Assembly: GCA_021029095.1 (NCBI GenBank)
Contig: JAJOHG010000007.1
Span: 434,001 to 498,000, forward strand
DNA from: Phellopilus nigrolimitatus
Lineage: Eukaryota > Basidiomycota > Agaricomycetes > Hymenochaetales > Hymenochaetaceae
Length of the DNA: 64,000 nt
Direction: 5' to 3'
The notes beneath the pieces were generated by a model. It searched no databases, was not told where the DNA came from, and saw only the letters and a program-made list of their open reading frames with translations. Both the position numbers and the translations under genes were made by a program. This document shows, piece by piece, positions 54,900-64,000 of the stretch (the stretch's first letter is position 1; each line of letters begins with the position of its first letter).

Positions 54900-56755
54900 A
54901 TGTCCTCGAAGCGTCCGTCCGTCCCCTCCTTCCCGACATATCCCCTTCCTTACCTTGCATTCTCTTGCAGATGCATCCTTAGTCCAGCAGCTTGCGCAGC
55001 TCGATCAGCCAGCTCCTCTAGGTTCGTGATCAAAATATTTCACGTGGCAGAACGTCTGACAAGCTTGCATGTGCGCAGATTTTGACCCAGAGGACGAGCC
55101 TGACGCGAATGACCCAGAGGATGCTAACGAACAGCACACGAAAGCAGGGAGAGAGCACTATCTTGACGTGGGGTAAGCACATCCAGTCTGCACGATACGT
55201 CTAGCTCATTAAGGGCTGCAACAGACCGTCTGCTCTCCGCAAACTGCAGGACAAAATTTCTGATCCAAAGTACGAAGGCGTGCGAATATCAAGAAAAAAA
55301 CTTGAAGATGATGACGATGACGAGCTTTCTGAGGACGTACCTGATGCCGCGAACGAACCCATGACCTCGGAGGGAGAAGACGAGGAAGAAGACGACGAGG
55401 ACAATGAAGACGGAGATGCCGAAGAAGAGGCCCCGAAGGTTCAAAGCCGTCGAAATACCGCTTCGGAAGCTGTATCGAACAAAGGCCCCGCTCCAAAGGC
55501 AGACGGCGAACTTTCATTAACCCTGAAACACACGCGCGAGGAAGAGCGCAAGAAAGGCAAAGCAGTCGCAAGACAGTTGGTGAGTCCCTTATCCGTAAAT
55601 TTGGACTTGCGTCCTAAAACCATTGTTTTAGACCCTATATGATAGCTTGCTGGATGCCCGAATCAGACTGCAGAAGTGTGTAATGTATATGAACATGCTG
55701 CCCGATGCTTCAAAAATCCCGGATTATCTCCTGAGTGTCGAGTCCCGCGATGCTACGAATAAGATGCTTTCGGAAACGATGGGCCTTGCAGATGATTTAT
55801 TTGAGTTACAAGAAGTGATGGATTTTATAAAACAAGCGAATTTAGCTAACTAAAATCAAAACAGAAATTGATGACAACCAACGAGTCTCTTGACCCACCA
55901 TCTCGTAAACGCAGAAAAATTGATGATGAATCGGATGCTGGCCATGACTGGGAGGAAGAGCTCCAAGAGAATTCAGCTTATTTTGCTGAACTCGAGTCTA
56001 CGTGAGGTTTTCCTACTGCATAAATCGAGCTTTGTGTTCTGATGTGTTTAAATGTGTTTAGTCTCCACCCGCACCTTCTTACCACTCTTCAAAAATGGTC
56101 GAACAAGGTCCTTGCGATCGCTCCCTCCACCCTCCTCCCCTCGAGCCGCACAAAATTCTCTAGGAACAATGCTAACCAGGTCAAGAGCGCGGTGCAGCTC
56201 GTTGATGACGCACTTCTCGACCGCGAGAAACTCGTTGCGCGAACACGCATTTGGCGCGGTAAAGGCTCGCGGCTCGGGGTTGTCAACGTCGAGAAGTCTT
56301 CGGAGACAAACGTCCGCGTCCATGAAAGTGCTGACGGGGATATGGATGTGTTTGACGACACGGACTACTACCAGTCGCTTCTGCGTGACGTGATCGACGC
56401 TCGGGCGGGCGGAAGCGGTGCAGGGGCGGGTGGAGGGCTCGACGGCCTGGCAGAGGACTGGCGCGCGGCGCAGAAACAGCGCAAAGCGCGCAAAGCCGTC
56501 GACACGCGCGCGAGTAAGGGTCGTAAGCTGCGCTTTGAGGTGCACGAAAAGCTGCAAAACTTCATGGCTCCTGCGCCGCCCCCCGGTGGCGCTGTTTGGC
56601 ACGAAGCGCAGATCGACGAGCTATTCGCGTCACTGTTCGGGAAGGGATTCTCGATCGCAGAGAAGGAAGTGGATGTGCTCATGGAGGAGAGCCTACCGCG
56701 AATGGATGTGGATATGGAGCAGGCGTTGAAGGGTGGATTCAGAGTCTTTGGGTGA
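54900..56755 (+). CDS. BFR2: Bfr2/AATF (Che-1) ribosome biogenesis factor
   Basis: Nucleolar SSU-processome factor needed for early pre-18S rRNA processing. The first exon is tiny (MSSK from 54900), followed by ASLVQQLAQLDQPAPL|DFDPED. An acidic region (DDDDDELSEDVPDAANEPMT, then a long Glu/Asp run) precedes the AATF leucine-zipper-type domain: LYDSLLDARIRLQKCVMYMN, LPDASKIPDYL, MGLADDLFELQ|EKLMTTNESL, DWEEELQENSAYFAELEST, LHPHLLTTLQKWSNKV, RTKFSRNNANQVKSAVQL. DVFDDTDYYQSLLRDVID and the TRAUB domain (KLRFEVHEKLQNFMAP, WHEAQIDELFASLFGKGF) close the protein. Seven or so exons; the last is about 235 codons. Assignment is secure; the first-exon splice is the least certain point. Confidence 0.94.
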
Positions 56756-57226
56756 TATGTCACTTTTAGTGCATTTTTTTTATCACGCTTTTATGGTTGT
56801 TTTACCATGAATGAGCATTGGGCCGGTGTATTGAATACTTTTGCATATAGGGCTTCAGGAAGCTGTTTTTTTTTTACACCCACTTAGAGAAAAAGGGTTG
56901 TTAATTATGTTTATGCTGATTTGTGGTACGCGTGGCTCGGCCTGGGTCGCCTAGCTCACTTACCTTGTAACCTGCCTGTCGGCTGTCGACGCCCGGTGCT
57001 CAAGTTTATAGTTTCTTCCCTTGTAATGGTCTAAAGCAGTACGTTATTCTCGCAATTGTTCTGACCGTCAAGTTGCGGCAGTATTCAACCAATCTCGAAC
57101 AGGTTCCGCTCTTCGCAATGCCGGTATGTATTTAAATGGCCAATAATACAAGTTAACGCTGCAATCACAATTAACTTGCCCATTATTTCCAATCCATCAA
57201 CCATTAAACGCGTAAGCTTTGTCCCA
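56756..57226. other. Intergenic BFR2 3' / SDR pseudogene 3'
   Basis: About 470 bp, T-rich 3' flank of BFR2 (T runs near 56775 and 56865). No gene seen. Confidence 0.4.
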
Positions 57227-58416
57227 TCTTGAAGTACGTCAAGGATTGACCGTCATCAACCGACCGTCAATAGTGATCTCCCGTCCGCGCGTGTACTTCG
57301 ACGCCGGCGGAGCCAGTTATACGGCTAGCGCAGCCATCTCTTCGTCCCTGTTATTAATTGGCGCAATGTAAATCGTCAGACATTGAATCCACGCTGTGAA
57401 GAGAGGAGGGCGATGCACTTGCTTGACTTTATCGCAAGAATGTGCTCTAGCGCGGCTATGGGTGTCTTCGCGTATCCATCAAGCTTCTCCGCGTGGGATT
57501 GAGCTCGGATGGGAAGGCGCCTGGCGCGATCCAGTCCATGTCGCAGAGCGAGCTCGGTCAAGATCAGCTGCGTGAGATGAGACGTCGCAGCTTTGAGACT
57601 CATGTACGCAAACTGATTTTTCCTGTAAAATAGTTTTTAGAAGGTGAAATCAGTGATCTTGTTGCTTCAGATTGTCAGACGCCTACATATGCTTCAAAGG
57701 AGCTCCGAGTGCGCGCCGTCACTCGAAATATTGATTACACTTGCCGTTTTATCGCTTATGTCCCCTCGTCCACCCCCCAGCAGTCCGACGGACGCCATCG
57801 TGACAAAGAACAGCAACGCTACGTTCGTTTGCGCAAGAGCACCCCGCCGATCGAAGTCTTGCAAATCAAAACCATGCGTCTGTAGTCTCCGAGTGTCTGG
57901 TTGGCTGGAGACGGAGCGTCTTCAGCATAGTTCTTGCGCATCTTCGGCCGTCTGTTCCTGCACTAAAACGTTTCGGCGTCTTATAAGGCAGATGATATAC
58001 TTAGTCATACTTTGGGGTATGTCAAACTTTTCATCTGCGCCTGATAGCTTGTCGGCGACAGAAAGAATACTGATTTTGTTCATCTGAAGCCTGAATATCC
58101 ATTACAATAAGCCTTCATGTCCTGCAGCGGATGCCCAAGTAAACTAAAAGGGGGCATACGGTATGAGCATTCTCTCTCCCTCGATCTACAGCTTCGCAGC
58201 CTCTTGGAGAACGTTAAGACATCGGCCGGTGATAAATACCACCCTTTGGCCATCATCAGGCCCCTGCGTCCTCGCCATGCAATATGCGAGAGCACATCCA
58301 TACATATCGTTAAATAGGTCAAGAAATCGATAAGAGTAGAGTGTCACCGGCGCGACCTTTCCCGCCAGGTCGGCGAACTTGTTATAATTGAGTATGCTCG
58401 CAGTACTATCAGACAT
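57227..58416 (-). pseudogene. Short-chain dehydrogenase pseudogene (inverted copy)
   Basis: Degraded copy of the SDR gene at 59422-60694, in opposite orientation and including intron-like parts. From the ATG at 58416: LNYNKFADLAGKVAPVTLYS aligns with FNYNKLTDLTGKIALVTGGG, so the glycine-rich NAD(P) motif is lost. FITGRCLNVLQEAAKL survives. The middle reads ALAQTNVALLFFVTMASVGL and VINISSDGARTR, then YMSLKAATSHLTQL around the YxxxK site. The last exon has GTATAACTG where the intact gene has GTGTATCTA (Val-Tyr-Leu), giving a premature TAA. Homology runs to about 57227, past the intact gene's stop. Several frame breaks; clearly non-functional. Confidence 0.92.
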
Positions 58417-59421
58417 TGTAGTTCTGACGGCATTAAAGCCCCCTGCTCTGTATATTATCCAGGAGAGCAATTTACGCATTAATTTTAACCAGGCTTGTCA
58501 ACGGTGCCTTTTCATGCTCGTAATTTGCTTGAATTCTCGTCAGATTTTGTCATCCTCGTCTCCAGAAAAGGCTTCGAATCCACCAGGCCCGGGACTGAAA
58601 GACGGGCGAATGCTTCTTAAATATGGATAGTGTGGTAGTGTGGTGGAGTGAAGCGGAGCCGCGATGACTCGCCGACTGTGGGATGGCAGAGTATGTGGCG
58701 TGTCGCATTCCATGATATTTTTCCTTAGACGAATCAAGTCTGGATTTGCGCCAGTTCTCGACACGTGCCAGAGCAGCGCGACGCGTCTACACGCTGATTT
58801 TTATTTCAAGCTCAGACAATCTTCCGATTTTGAGAAGATCCTGGGTGAAGACGAACGCGCCAAGCTTGTTTTTTTTCAAGGTTATCTGCTACCTCCTAAA
58901 CCTCGAGTTTCCTGATCAACCGATATGTAGTCAAGAATCAAGATGCACACCTTGGCAACGCTTCTGCCTCACAAATTCTCATTTCATCACTTCCGTGTGT
59001 GTATGAATGTGCTGACGTAACGTCCCCTGACCAAATAAAGCAATGGCGATCCTTTTCCTCTCCATGTCCATGTCGTAATCAATATGCGTTTTCTGTGATG
59101 CTCAGCGACCGTTTCTCACCTGTTCCTACGATTTCATAAACGCGAGACCGTCATTACATGCGCGAGAACACTTCAGTCGATTTTGTTTTTCAAGAAAGAT
59201 ATGACGCAGTGCAACACACCACATACAGTAAGTTGCCATCCCACGTCCTGCGAGTCATCGCGGCCCCGTTCACGCCACTTTGTCAGCAATATATTCTGAT
59301 TTCAATAAATCTCCGCTAGAAGTCCTTGTCCGTCTCCCAATTCTGAAACTGGCGAATTCGAAGCTCTTTGTAGCGACAAGCATACCATAGGATACTGGAC
59401 AATATCCTTCAGAGAACTGCA
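58417..59421. promoter_or_regulatory. Shared spacer and promoters of the SDR inverted pair
   Basis: About 1 kb: inverted promoter arms (outer parts) around a unique centre (about 58700-59200). No gene recognised in the centre. Confidence 0.5.
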
Positions 59422-60694
59422 ATGTCTACTAACTCTACGAGGCTTTTCAACTATAACAAGCTCACCGACCTGACGGGAAAGATCGCGCTGGTGACGGGCG
59501 GCGGCACAGGCATGTAAGCTGATGGCACTCCGCTCCTATTGATTTCTTGCTGACTTTTGTATGCATGCATTCTCGCATATTGCGTGGCGTGGACACAGAG
59601 GCCTGATGATGGCCAAAGGGTTCGCAGCCAACGGTGCGAAGGTATATATCACTGGCCGACGTCTCAACGTTCTCCAGGAGGCTGCGAAGCTGATATTCGA
59701 AGGAAAGGGAATGCTCATACCGTATGTCCCTTTCCCTTTAAATCATGCTTTCGTCGGTCGTGCCTTGGAGGCTTATTGTAATGAGATTCTAGTCTTCAAA
59801 TGGACGTCACGAACAAGGCGAGTATCCTTGCGGTCGTTGAAAAGATAAAAGGCGCCGATGGGAAGCTCGACATTCTCGTCAACAAGTGCATACCCCCTTC
59901 CCCTTCTCCCGCGAGTCTGAACATACCCTTTTTTTCTAATTAAGTATCGGAAATTATTAGTGCAGGAACGAACGGCCCAAAGACGAGCAAAGACGACGCG
60001 CCCTCTCAAGAAAGCCAAACGCTCGGAGAGTATGGACGCATGCTTTTCGATTCGCAAGACTTCGATCAGTGGGATACGCTCGCGCAGACAAACGTCGCCT
60101 CGCTGTTCTTTGTCACGATGGCCTTCCTCGGACTGCTGGAGGCTGGTAGAGGGGGTGCAGGCGACGAGACAGCGAGTGTGATCAATGTTTCGAGCATCGG
60201 CGCGCGCACTTGAAGCTCTCCTTCGGACATGTGGGCGTCTCAGTCTCAACCAGCAAAATGGCACATTTCCCTTCCTAACATTTAATCCCTTCAATTTAGT
60301 TCGCGTATGCAAGCCTCAAAGCTGCGACATCGCACCTTACGCAACTACTCTCAACCGAGTTCGCGCTGCGACACGCGCCCATTCTTGTCAACGGGATCGC
60401 GCCAGGCCTCTTCCCGTCCGAGTTAAACACCAAAAGGGAGAAGCTTGACGAGTTCGCGAAGACGCCCATGGCGACGCTACAGCCCATCCCGGCGAGGCGA
60501 GAGGGGAAGTGCGTCGCCCTTCGCTCTTCGTAGAGCGGAACTATTGATATTGACTAACAATTGTCGTTGCACCATTGAATTATAGGGACGAAGAGATGGC
60601 TGCATTGGCCGTGTATCTAGCTTCGCCAGCGTCGGAGTACACGCGTGGACAGGAGATCATTATCGACGGTGGCTTGGAGATGGTGAACCCTTGA
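59422..60694 (+). CDS. Short-chain dehydrogenase/reductase (classical SDR)
   Basis: NAD(P)(H)-dependent oxidoreductase of unknown substrate, about 300 residues. The start at 59422 gives MSTNSTRLFNYNKLTDLTGK. The cofactor motif is TGGGTGM|G across the first intron, then VYITGRRLNVLQEAAKL, LQMDVTNKASILAVVEKIKG and DILVNNAG (split by an intron). Next are DTLAQTNVASLFFVTMAFLG, catalytic Ser in VINVSSIGA, and Tyr/Lys in FAYASLKAATSHL. The C-terminus has ILVNGIAPGLFPSELNTKRE and MAALAVYLASPASEYTRGQE, then IIIDGGLEMVNP. About six exons. The long stretch around NGPKTSKDDAPSQES before the NxxS helix recalls gluconate-5-dehydrogenase/RhlG-like SDRs, but the substrate cannot be assigned. A decayed inverted copy lies upstream. 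Confidence 0.92.
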
Positions 60695-61521
60695 CGTACT
60701 CTAAGATAGTTAGAGCGAATGTGCTTAACCGAGAAGAATAAATACATACTATTCGCTGAACTTGGGCCGCGAAACCTTCAAGCAAATCATAGACATTGCT
60801 GTTCTCAGAAGGCATTGTCCCGCGTCTTTGCACTCCTCTCCGTGGTGTTCCAATATTAATGTTTACATATATTTGAACAAAATTGTCAACGCCGTTATTG
60901 CGAGTTCGTAAATCAGATAACTCCTTGTCATTATCCGCTACACGATATATTGAAATGTGTTGCCGGGTACCCAAGCGAGCCCGGCGTGTCCTGAGCATAC
61001 ACTGTCCTGGGCCGTGGAAAATCAAGGCTTGCGTGTTGAACATTTGTGCAGAATGTACTGAAGATGGAAACAAGTAATTAAGCTTTTTCTCACTTTGCAG
61101 TGTACTTTTTTTTCCGCTTAATTGTGTCCAGATGGTCTCGGGTTTTACAAACATGGCATACGGATTTTTGCAAATTATAGTATGGTCGAGCAAGTAGTAT
61201 CTTCGTGTGGAGGATCTCAACGCAGTCCAATCTTGGCGATGTAGGCGGAGCCGTGTTGACTCGTATGGTTTGGATCGCGGTGTTCCCTTTAAAAGGGATT
61301 TTTTTTTTTCATTTCAGAAAAGGTTGGACGACGGGATTACTCCGATCACACTAATAGAAGATCTCCAAAGACGTAAGAGAGAAGTTACTGATTCAAGAAT
61401 TCTTGGGACCCACTTGGTATACAACAGTGAGCTCGTACGTATCGTACACAACAGGCGGCCGGACATTTTTCCATTCTTTGAGTCCCTAGTTGCAGCTCTA
61501 ACGGGTCGAAAGCGGGACTAT
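60695..61521. other. Intergenic SDR 3' / Hsk3-like 3'
   Basis: About 830 bp. A plus-strand open frame starting at 61207 runs into the antisense of the Hsk3-like gene and has no recognisable features. Otherwise nothing seen. Confidence 0.45.
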
Positions 61522-61817
61522 TTATTGCCGTTGGGGGGTATCATCCTGGTCTGCCGAAGCGCCGAGTCCCGCCGCGACGGTCATGAACCTAAAAACGTCA
61601 AAAGTTAGTAAATAGAGCTATCACTGCGCTCAGACGTGTAGTTGCAGACAAGTCAGACTCACTGAGCGGCGTGTATGCCTGCGAAGGTGCGCATCGCGTC
61701 GAGGTCGCCCTGAAGGCCCTCGATAAGGTCGGTCGTTCGCGTCGCATTGTGTTTGAGCGCCATGAGGCTGGAAGCGAACTGTCCGTAGAGGCGGTCTTTG
61801 CGCTGGGTCGCACTCAT
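61522..61817 (-). CDS. HSK3: DASH complex subunit Hsk3-like, 73 aa
   Basis: Small kinetochore gene. The DASH/Dam1 ring couples kinetochores to microtubule ends. The start at 61817 gives MSATQRKDRLYGQFASSLMA. A single coiled-coil helix follows (LKHNATRTTDLIEGLQGDLD, AMRTFAGIHAAQ). An intron (donor gtgagt, acceptor ttttag) leads to FMTVAAGLGASADQDDTPQR and the stop at 61522. Length 73 residues, as for known Hsk3 proteins (about 70). The pattern RxYxxxxxxLxxLxxNxxxTxxLxxxxxxxxxxMR fits the Hsk3 family. Short coiled coils are easily misassigned, so confidence is moderate, but the clean splice supports a real gene. Confidence 0.62.
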
Positions 61818-62313
61818 GATTACGACCTGGTGTGTGTCTTTGTTGTGAGCAGTGGTGGGCTTGGTTGATGAAACGCGTCGTTTCGTCACCGTGACGATCG
61901 CGTGGGAATCAAGCACGTGATGAGATAAAGAGGGTGCTAGCAACGGAGCCGATCGCGACCCTCAGCTTTCGACGACGTGCACTTGAATCGACTGTGGGAG
62001 GCTGTCAGTGTCGAGGCCCACCACTTGTAAGTACCACCTCTACCCATTGCGGGCGGGCAGCTTTTTATCATGGCTCTGGACTGCCATTCAATTTTCTGCA
62101 AATGTCTGATTTACTTCCTGCTTAGATCCATTCTGTACCTCCGAAGACTCCAGGAGCACCTTGCATCCAACTTGCCAACTTGCACCAGAACATCTTGCGA
62201 ACGCGACGTCAGTCAAAACGTGCCAGAGTCAAATATAACTCGGCAGGGTCGTCGTGTCAATCCTGCTCTATATTAGCTCTTAGACTTGCACTTTCCCAGT
62301 GTCTGCTTCAAGC
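61818..62313. promoter_or_regulatory. Divergent promoter, Hsk3-like / GDP-mannose transporter
   Basis: About 500 bp between divergent starts. No gene recognised. Confidence 0.4.
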
Positions 62314-64000
62314 ATGGCAGGGTCGATAAAGCAGCACTCGCCGAGCGTCTCGTACGACCGGCTACCGGGCGTAGAGAGGGAGGAGGATGATGTTGCGGAG
62401 ACTAAGAGGACGCATGCGACGAAAGTTGCCGCGCTGGACGTCTCTACGGTGTCTTCGAGTGAGTCGTTTTGCTTAGCTGGCGTGGCAATACGACTTTTGC
62501 TGAACAGACTGCTATTATGTGACATATAGCGCTGCCCATCGTATGCTACTGCTTTGCGTCCATCCTGATGACTGTCGTGAACAAGGTGCAGTTTGTCCGC
62601 TTTCTGTGCATGGTGACTTTTAGCCTCAAATTGCTTTCGCATTCCCGTTCAGTTTGTCGTGTCCGGCCGAGACTTCTCGATGAACTTCCTGCTGCTGACG
62701 ATCCAGAGCGTGGTGTGTGTCGGGTGCGTTTTTGCCGTGAAGAAGGCGGGAGTCATCACGTTCCGCGACTTCGACATGCAGGACGCGAAGAAGTGGTTCC
62801 CGATCAGCTTCCTGCTCGTCAGCGTCATCTACACCGGCTCGAAGAGCATTGTACGAATTTATCCTGCTTTGCGGTTTTCTTTTAAGCTGACCGTTCATGT
62901 AGCAATTCTTGAGCATTCCGGTGTATACGATCTTCAAGAATTTAACTATAATTCTAATTGTAAGCCAGGCAAGTAGAATTTTATAGGAGGACTTGCTAAT
63001 TATTGACTGGCCAGGCTTATGGCGAGGTGATCTGGTTCGGCGGACGAGTGACGGGCCTCACCTTCATGTCCTTCGTCATAATGGTCAGTACTACGTGTCT
63101 CGCCAAACGAATCCTATTCAACCGTTGTCTTTCTTCTTCGAAGGTTATCTCCTCTGTCATCGCAGCCTGGTCCGACATCGCCAATGCTCTGGACAAGACT
63201 TGGAGCCCGCAAGACCCTGCCGCGGCCATTGGTGGGCTGCACGCCGTGCAAAGCGCGCTCACGCAGGTCAACATCGGTTATTTCTGGATGTTCTTCAACT
63301 GCATCATGTCTGCGGCCTTTGTGAGTGCTTAAAAGTGTTGGAGCTGCTCTTCCGTCTTCTGAAGCTTCTAAATCCCAATTATCAAATTGCTGGCTTTTTG
63401 TGCTTTCTACCGGGACGCGGACGCGGTGCGGCATGTAGGTGCTCTCGATGCGCAAGCGCATCAAGGTGATGGGATTCGCGGACTGGGATACGATGTTCTA
63501 CAACAACTTGCTTTCAATCCCGGTCCTGGCTGTCTTCTCGTTCCTCCTGGAGGACTGGAGCGCGGAGAACCTTAACAGGAGCTTGTGAGTCTACTTGTAT
63601 CCCATCCATTTCGTCTGATTTTCTAAGTCCTATCTAAATCCGACTTCGAAATCTACTTCTCCGTCATTGCATCGTTGTCGGATGCCCAGCCCGCCTGAAA
63701 CGCGTACCTTTTTGCTGTCTGCGATCGCATTCTCGGGCGCTGCGGCGGTGGGAATCTCGTTCACGACGGCGTGGTGCATTCGCGCGACGAGCAGCACGAC
63801 GTACAGGTGATTTCTTGCGCCTCTGTCTCAGACACACATATTCTAACGTAATTGAACCTTCAACAGCATGGTCGGCGCGCTGAACAAGCTACCCGTGGCG
63901 GCATCGGGGATGCTGTTCTTCGGGGACCCCGTCACGACAGGGAGCGTGTCCGCAGTGACAGTGGGCTTCCTGGCAGGCATCGTGTATGCTGTGGCGAAAA
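62314..64000 (+). CDS. VRG4: GDP-mannose transporter (Vrg4-like), 3' end outside window
   Basis: Golgi nucleotide-sugar antiporter bringing GDP-mannose into the lumen for mannosylation. The start at 62314 gives [20 protein letters not shown], a cytosolic N-terminus. TM segments appear in order across at least seven exons: [159 protein letters not shown]. The GDP-mannose recognition motif GALNK lies in [19 protein letters not shown]. The window ends in the last TM region ([13 protein letters not shown]), so the C-terminal tail is missing. Confidence 0.95.

Larger units (their letters stand above)
57227..60706. repeat. Head-to-head inverted duplication of an SDR locus
   Basis: Left arm about 57227-58690 (minus-oriented pseudogene plus its promoter), right arm about 59200-60706 (plus-oriented intact gene), with a unique spacer of about 500 bp. 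Beyond the genes, the upstream regions also match in inverted orientation: cgcgatgactcgc...gggatggcagagtatgtgg near 58652-58700 against ccacatacagtaagttgcc...gcgagtcatcgcgg near 59218-59263. The arms are clearly diverged, not identical. Confidence 0.85.

Noticed and set aside
61207..61608. Plus-strand open frame of 133 codons
   Set aside because: Overlaps the Hsk3-like gene in antisense and shows no recognisable motif; the T-rich stretch gives low-complexity Phe.
1..64000. CRISPR array, bacterial operon or prophage
   Set aside because: No regularly spaced direct repeats, no ribosome-binding-site operons, and pervasive spliceosomal introns show a eukaryotic nuclear genome.

Overview
The window is nuclear DNA from a filamentous fungus, almost certainly a basidiomycete (Agaricomycetes-like). 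Genes are dense and mostly split by many short introns of about 50-70 nt with GT...AG ends and CTNAC-type branch sites. The products are typically fungal: velvet factor, Arp9, Snx41/Atg20, DASH subunit, FunK1-type kinase relic, GDP-mannose transporter and siroheme sulfite reductase. I found no rRNA, tRNA or CRISPR array. All functional names rest on motif and family recognition by eye, not on database searches.

Layout. (1) 1-6.5 kb is an AT-richer accessory block: three tandem copies of a roughly 1.8-kb unit, each with a small intronless dual-specificity phosphatase (DSP) on the minus strand (472-1097 broken, 2197-2811 and 4929-5510 intact), with two short TIR elements inserted at TA (3861-4315 and 5692-6144). 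A fourth, gutted DSP copy lies at 11765-12214 on the plus strand. (2) 6.5-43.3 kb is mostly conserved housekeeping genes: condensin Cnd2/Brn1, a Vma12/TMEM199-like V-ATPase assembly factor, a Nudix CoA diphosphatase, lanosterol synthase, Arp9, a BRAP2-type RING E3, sulfite reductase beta subunit, alanine-glyoxylate aminotransferase, dynein intermediate chain, tRNA-splicing endonuclease Sen2, a Thp3-like SAC3-domain protein, cytochrome c1, a P-loop polynucleotide-kinase-like protein, a TPR protein and Tim23. Relics (a FunK1 kinase fragment and a copy of the BRAP2 coiled coil) sit in the gaps. (3) 43.3-57 kb holds a velvet regulator, a third TIR element, Snx41, a tiny CYSTM protein missed by long-ORF logic, a large acidic nuclear protein and the ribosome-biogenesis factor Bfr2/AATF. 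(4) 57-64 kb has a head-to-head inverted duplication of a short-chain dehydrogenase gene (left arm a pseudogene, right arm intact), a 73-aa DASH Hsk3-like gene, and the 5' part of a GDP-mannose transporter running off the window.

There is no obvious metabolic gene cluster: neighbours serve unrelated core processes. The unusual biology is in the structure: a decaying tandem phosphatase family invaded by TA-targeted miniature elements, where the paralogous units preserve the empty insertion site; an inverted SDR duplication; and fine-scale splicing oddities (consecutive 11-nt and 9-nt exons in the aminotransferase, stop-free introns of length 3n in two genes).
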